This document shows positions 1 to 8,278 of a stretch of 64,000 nt of DNA, in pieces. Position 1 is the first letter of the stretch, and every line of letters starts with the position of its first letter. Origin of the DNA: Bacteroidota bacterium. Its GTDB lineage: Bacteria > Bacteroidota > Bacteroidia > UBA4408. The notes below the pieces were generated by a model. The model did no database searches and was not told where the DNA came from. It saw only the letters and a list, made by a program, of their open reading frames with translations. The position numbers were made by a program, and so were the translations under genes. The stretch lies in the NCBI GenBank assembly GCA_016721765.1, contig JADKHO010000002.1, positions 1,063,088 through 1,127,087 on the forward strand, in the 5' to 3' direction.

Positions 1-258
1 ATGCTTTATTCAGATGACATTTCAATTCGGTTAAAGAAAAAGTATGTTATTACTCTTGGTGGTAAGCTCTCGCAAAGTAAGACAGGTAGCATTCAAACCG
101 GATACAACTTGAAAGTTTATGTACCCATTAAAAAATATTTTGCTTTTGAACTGTCGGGCGAAAAAATTGTTCTGGGTGATTTTTACAACAACTATTTATT
201 GGAGCAAATTGATAAGTTCCCTTACTATATGTACGCTAAACTAATTTTTAACTGGTAA
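1..258 (+). CDS. C-terminal end of a probable outer-membrane beta-barrel protein (5' cut by window)
   Basis: The reading frame is open from the first base, so the ATG at position 1 may be internal and the gene probably begins outside the window. The 85 visible residues alternate polar and hydrophobic positions in short strands (for example YVITLGGKLS and NLKVYVPIKKYFAFEL) and end in an aromatic strand, YAKLIFNW. A C-terminal aromatic residue is typical of outer-membrane barrels. It lies 12 bases before the next gene and heads the operon that leads to the giant RHS protein, so it could be an outer-membrane part of that system. The barrel assignment is inference from strand pattern and C-terminus; no family is recognised. 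Confidence 0.45.
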   Translation: MLYSDDISIRLKKKYVITLGGKLSQSKTGSIQTGYNLKVYVPIKKYFAFELSGEKIVLGDFYNNYLLEQIDKFPYYMYAKLIFNW

Positions 259-270
259 ACACATTTTAAC

Positions 271-1365
271 ATGAAAAAAATTAATCACTTGTTAATTGCC
301 TTGCTCCTTTCATTGGCAGGAATTTCAAACGCTCAAATTTCTATTTTGAGTTCCGGAATTAATTCTTACAATGTTACTCCGCAATCTATTGTTCAAATTA
401 ATGTAATGAATAATGATGCGGAAACAATGGTATTTCTGGAAAGCAAAATTTTTAATTCGGCCAATGAACTTTTGCTTAACTTGAAAACTCAGCCTTTCCT
501 GCTCAGAAAAGGAATGAATTCCCTCTCCGGGTTTAAATTTCAATTTTCTAACGTTGATTATAGTTCCTCAAAACAGGCTGAATACATTAAGAATACACAC
601 ACTTTGCCATCGGGAAAATACAATGCCTGTTACACGCTTATTCAGCTTGGCGGTGAGCCTGGAGATGAATACTGCATTGATTTAGAATCCGACATCAGTT
701 CCTTTCTTACGCTGATTAGTCCGATGGACAAAGACACGATCGACACCCCAAATCCCATGCTAGTATGGACACACAGCGAGCCCTTTAACTTACTTGCTCC
801 CGGAGAGTATTTTAGAATGCTGGTAACTGATTTACTGAGTGATCAAAGTACCGAAGCAGGAGTCATAACGAACACTCCCCTCTTCATGAAAAATTATATG
901 ACAAGTCACCAACTGCTTTATCCTTATGATGCAAAGGAATTGCAACCCGGAAAACATTACGCCTGGCAAGTTCAAAAAATTTCGAACGGGATTATAATTG
1001 CAAAGTCGGAGGCTTGGGAGTTTGTGTTGGCTAAGGAAAAAGTGAAATCAGATATGAAATATGTAAGGTTGAAGAAGAGCTTAGACCCTGGTTATTACTA
1101 TGCTGAGAATAATAAAGTTTTCTTTGTTTTTGATGAAGAATACACTAGTGATAAAATACAGTGTTCAATTTATGATGATAGAATGAAAGAAATTAAACCA
1201 ACTACCAAAACTGACTCCGAAAATCCCAAAATTGATTTAAAGGAGTTTGGCTTTAATAAATTTTGTATTGATTTAAATGATCTAAAAATAAAAAGCGGCT
1301 TTTACACTTTAAGCATTAAGAATTCCAAAAATGAAACATTCTTATTGCGCTTTTTAGCTCCATAA
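271..1365 (+). CDS. Secreted all-beta protein of unknown function, Fn3/Ig-like segments
   Basis: A clear signal peptide (residues 1-21, cleavage after ISNA before Q) precedes a 340-residue beta-rich protein. Residues 112-137 (LPSGKYNACYTLIQ...YCIDL) and 148-167 (LISPMDKDTIDTPNPMLVWT) look like the LPxGxYxxCY and 'P..GDTI..P.P.F.W' signatures of fibronectin-type repeats in Bacteroidota surface proteins. The C-terminal quarter is lysine-rich and has no T9SS sorting domain, so it is probably periplasmic or membrane-associated. It is co-transcribed with an OmpH-like chaperone (16-base gap) and sits early in the RHS operon. No precise family is recognised; a structural or assembly role for the exported giant protein is inference from position only. 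Confidence 0.7.
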   Translation: MKKINHLLIALLLSLAGISNAQISILSSGINSYNVTPQSIVQINVMNNDAETMVFLESKIFNSANELLLNLKTQPFLLRKGMNSLSGFKFQFSNVDYSSSKQAEYIKNTHTLPSGKYNACYTLIQLGGEPGDEYCIDLESDISSFLTLISPMDKDTIDTPNPMLVWTHSEPFNLLAPGEYFRMLVTDLLSDQSTEAGVITNTPLFMKNYMTSHQLLYPYDAKELQPGKHYAWQVQKISNGIIIAKSEAWEFVLAKEKVKSDMKYVRLKKSLDPGYYYAENNKVFFVFDEEYTSDKIQCSIYDDRMKEIKPTTKTDSENPKIDLKEFGFNKFCIDLNDLKIKSGFYTLSIKNSKNETFLLRFLAP

Positions 1366-1381
1366 ATTTTAAAATAAAATT

Positions 1382-1909
1382 ATGAACTCAAAAAATATTC
1401 AAATTATATCATTTGTCCTGATCGCCACTTTAGCGTGTTGGATTGCATATAATCAGTTAAATACTCCCAAAGTTGGCTTTATTGTTATCCAAGAGGTCTA
1501 CAATGGATTTGAATTTAAAAAAGAAATGGAAAAAAAATTCATTTCAACAAAAAACTTACGTCAAAAGTTGTTGGATAGCCTTGCCTTTGATTTAAAATTA
1601 TTAGGTAAAAAAATTGAAGCTCAAAATCAAAAAAATAGTGACTTAATTTCAGAGTATAATTTGAAAAGAGAAGATTTTTTTCAAAAGAAAAAGGTTTTTG
1701 AAGAAGACAATCAAAACTTAACAAGTCAATACGACGAACAAATTCTTTCACAGTTAAATCAATATGTAAAGGATTTTGGAAAAGAGAAAAACTATACATA
1801 CATATTAGGTAATGATGGAAATGGTTCACTCATGTTTGGGAGTGAGAATAAAAATATTTCAAAGGAGGTTTTAGAATATATTAACTCTAAGTATAAAGGA
1901 ATAAAATGA
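1382..1909 (+). CDS. OmpH/Skp-family periplasmic chaperone
   Basis: An N-terminal hydrophobic anchor or signal (residues about 7-25) is followed by VGFIVIQEVYNGF, matching the OmpH 'V.yvn...v...f..k' start. A long charged coiled coil (residues about 50-125, rich in K, E, Q) comes next, then the closing 'Y.yILGNDGNGSLMFGS...DIS/EVLEYIN' pattern of Skp. Length (175 aa) is usual for the family. Skp proteins form trimers that hold unfolded outer-membrane proteins in the periplasm. This copy lies in the RHS operon between two exported-protein genes, overlapping the next gene by 4 bases. It may therefore be a dedicated chaperone for the upstream barrel or for the exported giant rather than the housekeeping Skp. 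Confidence 0.85.
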   Translation: MNSKNIQIISFVLIATLACWIAYNQLNTPKVGFIVIQEVYNGFEFKKEMEKKFISTKNLRQKLLDSLAFDLKLLGKKIEAQNQKNSDLISEYNLKREDFFQKKKVFEEDNQNLTSQYDEQILSQLNQYVKDFGKEKNYTYILGNDGNGSLMFGSENKNISKEVLEYINSKYKGIK

Positions 1910-2595
1910 AATCAAATTACCCTAAATCATTCCTTATTAGAATTTTTACAGTAGTTCTCACGGTGCTTTTCTGTTCGTGTGAAAACGGAAAAAGCGGAAA
2001 CTATTTTCCATTTTTATTTTCATCTGAAAATAGTACAAACTCAGCAAACAGGCTAAATCCAGGAGAATTAGTCCGATGGGTTCAAAATCCGGAAAACGGA
2101 TTATTAAAAACTAAAACTATTGATAATGTCATTTATTCCATACAATACAAACCAATAGACTATATAATATGTGAAGAGCTCGAAACAGAAAGCATAAAAG
2201 ATTCAATTCTAGTCCGAAATTATAAGGAATTGGAAGGTATGGAATATTTTGATTTCAAAATTAAGTTAATGGATTATGAGCAAGAATTTCTAAAATACGG
2301 GATTAACTCACAGAATGAATATCAAGAAAATGTAAACTATTGTGCTTTTAAAATGCAATCTGATATTTCATTACAAAATGGTAATGAAATAATTCCTTGT
2401 GCGCTATTTCATTTTGAAAGAGCCTACGATGCCTCACCTGAAGCAAGATTTATATTAGGATTCGAAAAGCCAAAGGACAAAGTTGGTGAAAATATGACTT
2501 TGGTTTTCGAAGACAAATTATTCCATAAAGGAATTATAAAATTCAATTTCAACTCATTAGCATTAAAATCAACACCCAAAATTAAAACCTTATGA
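1906..2595 (+). CDS. Predicted lipoprotein, unknown function
   Basis: The first 24 residues form a signal peptide ending in a lipobox-like LFCSC, so Cys (CENGKSGN) is the likely lipidated residue and the serine/asparagine-rich stretch after it is a tether. The remaining 200 residues are a soluble mixed alpha/beta domain that I do not recognise. It contains a conserved-looking YDASPEARFILGFEKP segment near residues 175-190. Start and stop overlap both neighbours as ATGA, so translation is probably coupled with the OmpH-like gene before it and the shell protein after it. A role in envelope handling of the RHS proteins is suggested by this coupling but is not shown by sequence. Confidence 0.7.
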   Translation: MKSNYPKSFLIRIFTVVLTVLFCSCENGKSGNYFPFLFSSENSTNSANRLNPGELVRWVQNPENGLLKTKTIDNVIYSIQYKPIDYIICEELETESIKDSILVRNYKELEGMEYFDFKIKLMDYEQEFLKYGINSQNEYQENVNYCAFKMQSDISLQNGNEIIPCALFHFERAYDASPEARFILGFEKPKDKVGENMTLVFEDKLFHKGIIKFNFNSLALKSTPKIKTL

Positions 2596-5189
2596 AACTA
2601 AGAAAGTTTTTCAGGAAAAAAATGAGAGCCCAATTGCGCAAAATATCAGTAGTATACCTTGCACTTTTGGTGTTATTTGATGGCCTTTATCCAACCTGTT
2701 CATGGGCACTTACTGGTGGACCAAGCCAACCAGAAGTTCAAAGTTTCGAACCAGTTGGGACATCGGAAATGGTGGATTTATTTTCAGGAGATTTCAATTA
2801 TAATATTCCACTGCTAGATGTTGATGGCTATCCAGTTAACATAAGCTATCATTCCGGCATAAGCATGGACCAAGAAGCGAGTTGGGTAGGACTAGGATGG
2901 AATATTAACCCTGGTGTTATTAATAGGAACATGAGGGGAATTCCAGATGATTTCAATGGTGATCTGATTAAAAAAGAATTTAAAATTAAGGATAATAAAA
3001 CATTTGGAGTTAATACAGGTGCAGGTGTTGAGTTATTTGGGACAAGTAAATTAAAATTAGGCCTCAACTATTCAATAGGTGTCCGCTACAATAATTACAC
3101 TGGAATTAGTATGGAACAATCTCTAAATGTTTCGTTAAGTGCTGGAAAAGATGGTTCTAGCCCGCTTAATGGAAGTTTAGGAATAACTTCTAGTAGTGAT
3201 GATGGTCTTACAATTCAACCTACTGTTGGCTTATCAGCTACAATTTGTTCTTCCGATTCAAAAGAAAGTGTTGGAATGGGTTTGAATGTTGGAACTTCCT
3301 TCAATTCGAGGTCAGGATTAAAATCATTAACTATTGGGGCATCATTAACTGCATCCAAAAGTAATAAAAATGATAAGGATAGATCAGTTAGTAATGGTCA
3401 ATCTGTTAGCTCTAATTTCGATTTTGGTATGCCAACCTATGTTCCTCAAGTTAGCCTTCCAATGGAGAATTTTTCAGCGACAGGTAGTTTTAAATTAGGA
3501 TTTGAGGCTTTTGGTGTACATCCTAACTTTACTGTAGGTGGTTTCTATTCAAAACAGAGTTTGAAAAAAAACAATATCGAAAATCCAGCATATGGGTATA
3601 TGAACTCTGAAGTAGGAGAAAATTATGACAATGCAATACTTGATTTCAATAGAGAAAAGGATGGGATATTCACCAAAAATACTCCTGCGCTTCCAGTCAC
3701 AAATTTCACCTATGATATTTATTCTGTTTCGGGACAAGGTGTTGGTGGCAGTTATCGCCCATTTAGAAGTGATATAGGACATGTTTATGATGCAGAATCA
3801 TCAACCACAAGTGACAGTTATTCTCTTAGTGGTGAAGTTGGAGTTGGGAATATATGGCATGTTGGTGTTGATATAGCTCAAACAGATGTAAATACCACCA
3901 GCGGCAGATGGCGCGAAGGTAACAATGCTATTAACAAATTAAATTTTAAAAGTTCAAATGGAGACCCCTTATATGAGCCAGTTTATTTTAAAGAGGCGAA
4001 TGAAAAATCTGTTGAATCAGATCCTACATTTTTTGCCTCAGCTAATGGCTTTGATGCAAAAAGAGTGAATATAAATACAGCAACAAAATTTAATGCTTAT
4101 GCTGAAGACAATTATTACAATGCTACAACTCAAAGTTCACAAAACATACCAAGTGATAGCTACAGAAAAAAGAGAGATAAAAGAAGTCAAAATATAACAT
4201 TCGTAAAAAAAGGCGATCTAATTGTTGAAGGGCTTGATACAATACCCAATCTATATTCCGCACCAAATCATCATATAGCTGAAATAACAACCTTGCGGAA
4301 TGATGGCGCTCGCTATGTATATGGAATTGCAGCATATAACACAAAGCAGGAAGATGTGTCTTTTGCAATTGGGTCAAATCTTGATGGCAATGGGAATATA
4401 TCTGCAAATGCAGTCGATGGTCTTGTATCTTATGGTGGTGACGACAATTCTCTCTCTAATTCAAAAGGGTTGGACAATTACTATTCAAATACTGAATTGC
4501 CACCTTACGCACATTCATACTTATTAACTGCCGTTTTATCACCGGATTATATAGACTGTGATAAAATTGCGGGTCCAAGTGATAATGATTTCGGTAACTA
4601 CACCAAATTTAATTACGAAAAATTGGTTTCAGACTATAATTGGAAAGTTCCTGTGGAAAAAAACAAAGCCAATTATAACGAAGGGTTAAAATCAATTAAA
4701 TATGATGACAAAGCAAGCTATGTATATGGTACAAAAGAACTTTGGTATCTTAAAAGCATAGTAACAAAGAACTATGTGGCGGTTTTTGAATTAGGGTCTA
4801 GGACAGATGCGAATGGAGTTAAAGATAAAAATGGGGAAATGGAAACCAATTTAAATAAAGCTTCAAGATTATTAAAATCAATTAGTCTCTATTCAAAAAA
4901 AGACTATTATAAAAACAGTGGTCCTGCTGCTATTCCTATTAAAGTTGTTCATTTTGTTTATGACTATTCTTTGTGCCAAGGAATACCAAATTTTAACCCG
5001 GGCGCAATACAATCCGGTGACCCTAATCTAGATTTAACATTGTCAAACAAAAATAGCGGTAAGCTTACCTTAAGAAAGATATTCTTTACCTATCAAAATT
5101 CAAATAAAGGTCGTTTTAGTCCTTATACATTTACCTATAATTCGGAACCAACTAAAAACCCTGATTACAATATTAAAAGCTATGATTGA
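2592..5189 (+). CDS. N-terminal part of an RHS-type shell protein (interrupted by an in-frame TGA)
   Basis: A signal-like hydrophobic stretch (residues 19-40) is followed by a module typical of Bacteroidota YD/RHS partners: GTSEMVDLFSGDFNYNIPL, then GYPVNISYHSGISMDQEASW and VGLGWNINPG (about residues 56-115). This is the 'double-psi/SpvB-like' opening of very large beta proteins. The rest is a succession of beta strands without T9SS sorting signal. The frame ends at TGA 5187-5189, but translation in the same frame continues without a break through WGNYKPN into the next reading frame. In homologous shells this motif reads YDRWGNYKP, so the TGA replaces an arginine codon (CGA to TGA). It begins with a 4-base overlap with the lipoprotein gene. 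Confidence 0.8.
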   Translation: MKLRKFFRKKMRAQLRKISVVYLALLVLFDGLYPTCSWALTGGPSQPEVQSFEPVGTSEMVDLFSGDFNYNIPLLDVDGYPVNISYHSGISMDQEASWVGLGWNINPGVINRNMRGIPDDFNGDLIKKEFKIKDNKTFGVNTGAGVELFGTSKLKLGLNYSIGVRYNNYTGISMEQSLNVSLSAGKDGSSPLNGSLGITSSSDDGLTIQPTVGLSATICSSDSKESVGMGLNVGTSFNSRSGLKSLTIGASLTASKSNKNDKDRSVSNGQSVSSNFDFGMPTYVPQVSLPMENFSATGSFKLGFEAFGVHPNFTVGGFYSKQSLKKNNIENPAYGYMNSEVGENYDNAILDFNREKDGIFTKNTPALPVTNFTYDIYSVSGQGVGGSYRPFRSDIGHVYDAESSTTSDSYSLSGEVGVGNIWHVGVDIAQTDVNTTSGRWREGNNAINKLNFKSSNGDPLYEPVYFKEANEKSVESDPTFFASANGFDAKRVNINTATKFNAYAEDNYYNATTQSSQNIPSDSYRKKRDKRSQNITFVKKGDLIVEGLDTIPNLYSAPNHHIAEITTLRNDGARYVYGIAAYNTKQEDVSFAIGSNLDGNGNISANAVDGLVSYGGDDNSLSNSKGLDNYYSNTELPPYAHSYLLTAVLSPDYIDCDKIAGPSDNDFGNYTKFNYEKLVSDYNWKVPVEKNKANYNEGLKSIKYDDKASYVYGTKELWYLKSIVTKNYVAVFELGSRTDANGVKDKNGEMETNLNKASRLLKSISLYSKKDYYKNSGPAAIPIKVVHFVYDYSLCQGIPNFNPGAIQSGDPNLDLTLSNKNSGKLTLRKIFFTYQNSNKGRFSPYTFTYNSEPTKNPDYNIKSYD
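5187..5189 (+). other. In-frame TGA stop inside the shell-protein gene
   Basis: The codons around this site read S-Y-D-TGA-W-G-N-Y-K-P-N. The frame stays open for 1024 codons afterwards, up to 8264. Family knowledge says DRWGNYK is the usual motif here, which a single C-to-T change at CGA would produce. The downstream part has an ATG at 5232 but no signal peptide of its own. Confidence 0.85.
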
Positions 5190-5231
5190 TGGGGCAATTA
5201 CAAACCAAATAAAGCAACTAGCTTCGATCCA

Positions 5232-8200
5232 ATGGTTTCGAATGAAATTGGAACAGCAGAATTTCCATACACGGAACAAGATCCATATTTTGAAAATGAT
5301 TATGCACAGGCATGGACACTAACTAAAATAAAACTCCCAAGTGGAGGGTCAATTAATGTTGACTATGAGTCGGACGATTATGCATATGTGCAAAATAAAA
5401 GAGCGATGGAAATGTTCAAAGTTGTTAATCTTGGATTTATTTCAAGTGCCACTTTTTCATCTGCAGGATTGGATGCTTTCATTCCATCAACAGCATTAAA
5501 AGCAGTTGATTTATCTGGAAATAACGATGAGACCATTGCTATTATCAAATTAAAAAACGCTATTACAAGTGGTGCGAAAAACGAAATATTTAAACATGAT
5601 TACCTGGCTGGAATTAATCATTTTTATTTCCGCTTCCTTGCAGCGATGAGGCCTGGAAAATATGAATATGTTTCGGGATATGTTCCTGTTGGTAATATAC
5701 ATTGGAAAAACTGTGTTGTCTCGTCAAATGGAGAATATGCGTGCATTGCATTTAACAATGTTGCCTTTGGGGATGGGAATGGAGTTGATATAAGCCCAAT
5801 GACAAAAGCTGCTATACAGTTTGGAAGGTTAAATATGTCACGTGACGTTTGGGGAGATGACTTAACAGGAGCTGGTGAAAGTTTCGGTTCTGATTTATTA
5901 AAAGCCATTATTGGTTCTAGTATTGTAAAAAATATTATTCAATCCGCTCAAGGACCTAATAGAGCATTATATCAGAATAATCATGTTGGTGAGAAAGCAA
6001 TAATGAACTATTCCTTTTTACGCCTAAATAATCCTGATAAGAAAAAACTGGGTGGTGGAGCAAGAGTGAAACAAATAAAAATGTGCGATGAATGGAATGG
6101 CATGACCAATAATCTTGAAAAGGAATTTTACTATGGGCAGGAGTATTCCTATTTAAGCTCCGATGGTATAACTTCTTCAGGTGTTGCTTCCTATGAACCT
6201 TTAATTGGAGGAGATGAAAATCCTTGGAAAATTCCCGTATTTTTTGAAGACAAACACTTACTTGCTCCGGATGATACCCAATACATGGAAGAACCATTTG
6301 GGGAATCCTTTTTTCCAAGCCCCTCAATCGGTTATAGCAGAGTAACCGTTAGAAACCTCTCTAACACAAACGTAAATGCGCATGCAACAGGCATAACTGT
6401 TAATGAATTTTATACCAGCAAAGATTTCCCAACAATAGTTGACAGAACTGATTTATCTGCAACACGAGACAAATCTTCTCCTGCAAGTATAAAATCCTTA
6501 TTAAGAATAAATGTCAAAGATTACCTTACAGCTAGCCAAGGATACGTAATTGAACTAAATGACATGAATGGAAAACCAAAATCAATTAGTGTTTATCCTG
6601 AGAATAAAGATGTAGCCATTAGTACAATTCGTTACAATTATAAGTGCACGCCCTATAATGATGCATTTAGGTTGGACAATTCTGCAACCGTTATATACCC
6701 GGATGGCACAATAAAGGATGATGCGACCGTAGGATTATGTTTTGATATGGTATCGGACATGCGAGAGAGTAAAACTTCTACAATATCCTCATCCATAAAT
6801 ACAAATATTGATGGGTTTTTGGTTTCTGTATTACCTATTCCGTTTCCTATGATAATACCCTCCCGCACAAAACAATACACGCAATTTCGATCAGCGGTGG
6901 TAACTAAGGTAATTCAAAGATTTGGACTGCTTCAGCAAACTATATCCACAGATTTAGGAGCCAAATCGATTTCCACAAATTTAGCTTACGATTCAGAAAC
7001 CGGAGAAGTAATTGCAACTGAAATACAAAATAACTTTAGTGATTCAGAGTATTCCTTAACTTTTCCTGCGCATTGGTATTACGATGGAATGGGGCCTGCA
7101 TCGAAAAACATAAATTATGTTGCTACCAATTTAACTTTTACAAATGGAGAAGCGATTACAAATAATGCTTCACAATATTTTTGTGAAGGTGATGAACTTA
7201 ATATCAACTCTCATAAAGTTTGGGTAAGCAAAGTAACTCCCAACAGTATAACGTGCATTGAACACGATGGCAGTCGTATTAGTGGAGGACCATATAATGC
7301 CAAAATTATTCGCTCAGGAAGACGAAATCAATTGTCAGCTCCAATGGCTAGCATTACTTCATTTTCAGATCCATTAAAAAGTCTAAGAGCGAGTTCAAAC
7401 GATTATGAAGATGTATTGCAGGCGACAGCTGTAGAGTATACTAACAAAGCAAGAACATTTTGCGAACTATTTACCATAAATGGAAATGATAGAAACATTA
7501 GCTACTCAACAAATCCATTTATTCAAGGAACTCGAGGTTTGTGGAAAGTTAAAAAGAACTTTTTACACCTAACTAACAGAAGCCAAACCGATGTTGAAAA
7601 CAATACCAATATACGCAAGGATGGAGTGTTTACTTCTTTTACGCCTTACTATCGATTATTCGGTGGCAAGTGGGACAAGAATTCTGCAAACTGGACATAC
7701 ACTTCTGAAGTGACCGAGTTTAGTCCATATGGTGCCGAATTAGAAAACAAAGATGCTTTAGGAAATTATAAGTCAGCTACCTATGGATACAATAATTCAT
7801 TACCAACCGCTGTAGCATCCAACTCAAAATTCGCGGATATTGGAGTGGATAATTTTGAAGATCATAATTATTCTGATGGTATTGGGGAGCATTTTCAATT
7901 TCGACAATGGCCACAAAATACTACTAATGTAACTGCACACTCTGGTAGCTTTAGTCGAAAAATTGAGGCGGGCGGCAGTTTAGCATTGGTGCGTGGTATC
8001 GCGGATTGCCCTGAATTTACATCTTGCAGTTTGAAATCCTTCTTAAGTTATTCACCTGAAGCACATTTATACGAAATTTTAGCCATGGGAGATGCTCCTT
8101 ACACTTTTGAATATTCAGTAATCATGGGTAATCCTTTAATAGATTTAATTGGTGCAGAAACATTATCTATTGATTTAAACGGATCAAGTAATGTTTTAGT

Positions 8201-8264
8201 AAAAGTTACAATAACAGATTTTTATGGCTGCAAAAAAGTAGAGTGGATTGATAACCGCGATTAA
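5232..8264 (+). CDS. C-terminal part of the RHS-type shell protein (same frame as the preceding CDS)
   Basis: This 1010-residue stretch continues the shell after the in-frame TGA; the open frame actually starts at 5190 and the first ATG is at 5232. It opens with EQDPYFENDYAQAWTLTKIKLPSGG and YESDDYAYVQNKRAM, the standard continuation of these Bacteroidota shells, and contains YYDGMGPASKNINY and TSEVTEFSPYGAELENKDALGNYKSATYGYNNSLP, which are YD-like. The last 110 residues (EFTSCSLKSFLSYSPEAHLYEIL to DFYGCKKVEW) form a PKD/SprB-like strand-rich end instead of the usual carbohydrate-binding plus YD tail. That tail is found on the next gene. Lacking a signal peptide, this part could work only if the TGA is read through, or if the TGA is a sequence error. 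Confidence 0.7.
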   Translation: MVSNEIGTAEFPYTEQDPYFENDYAQAWTLTKIKLPSGGSINVDYESDDYAYVQNKRAMEMFKVVNLGFISSATFSSAGLDAFIPSTALKAVDLSGNNDETIAIIKLKNAITSGAKNEIFKHDYLAGINHFYFRFLAAMRPGKYEYVSGYVPVGNIHWKNCVVSSNGEYACIAFNNVAFGDGNGVDISPMTKAAIQFGRLNMSRDVWGDDLTGAGESFGSDLLKAIIGSSIVKNIIQSAQGPNRALYQNNHVGEKAIMNYSFLRLNNPDKKKLGGGARVKQIKMCDEWNGMTNNLEKEFYYGQEYSYLSSDGITSSGVASYEPLIGGDENPWKIPVFFEDKHLLAPDDTQYMEEPFGESFFPSPSIGYSRVTVRNLSNTNVNAHATGITVNEFYTSKDFPTIVDRTDLSATRDKSSPASIKSLLRINVKDYLTASQGYVIELNDMNGKPKSISVYPENKDVAISTIRYNYKCTPYNDAFRLDNSATVIYPDGTIKDDATVGLCFDMVSDMRESKTSTISSSINTNIDGFLVSVLPIPFPMIIPSRTKQYTQFRSAVVTKVIQRFGLLQQTISTDLGAKSISTNLAYDSETGEVIATEIQNNFSDSEYSLTFPAHWYYDGMGPASKNINYVATNLTFTNGEAITNNASQYFCEGDELNINSHKVWVSKVTPNSITCIEHDGSRISGGPYNAKIIRSGRRNQLSAPMASITSFSDPLKSLRASSNDYEDVLQATAVEYTNKARTFCELFTINGNDRNISYSTNPFIQGTRGLWKVKKNFLHLTNRSQTDVENNTNIRKDGVFTSFTPYYRLFGGKWDKNSANWTYTSEVTEFSPYGAELENKDALGNYKSATYGYNNSLPTAVASNSKFADIGVDNFEDHNYSDGIGEHFQFRQWPQNTTNVTAHSGSFSRKIEAGGSLALVRGIADCPEFTSCSLKSFLSYSPEAHLYEILAMGDAPYTFEYSVIMGNPLIDLIGAETLSIDLNGSSNVLVKVTITDFYGCKKVEWIDNRD

Positions 8265-8278
8265 TTAATTTAATAACT

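Noticed and set aside
5187..5189. TGA recoded as tryptophan or selenocysteine
   Set aside because: TGA serves as a normal stop at the ATGA overlaps at 1906-1909 and 2592-2595, the family motif expects arginine here, and no selenocysteine-type hairpin stands out. Nonsense mutation or base error is simpler.
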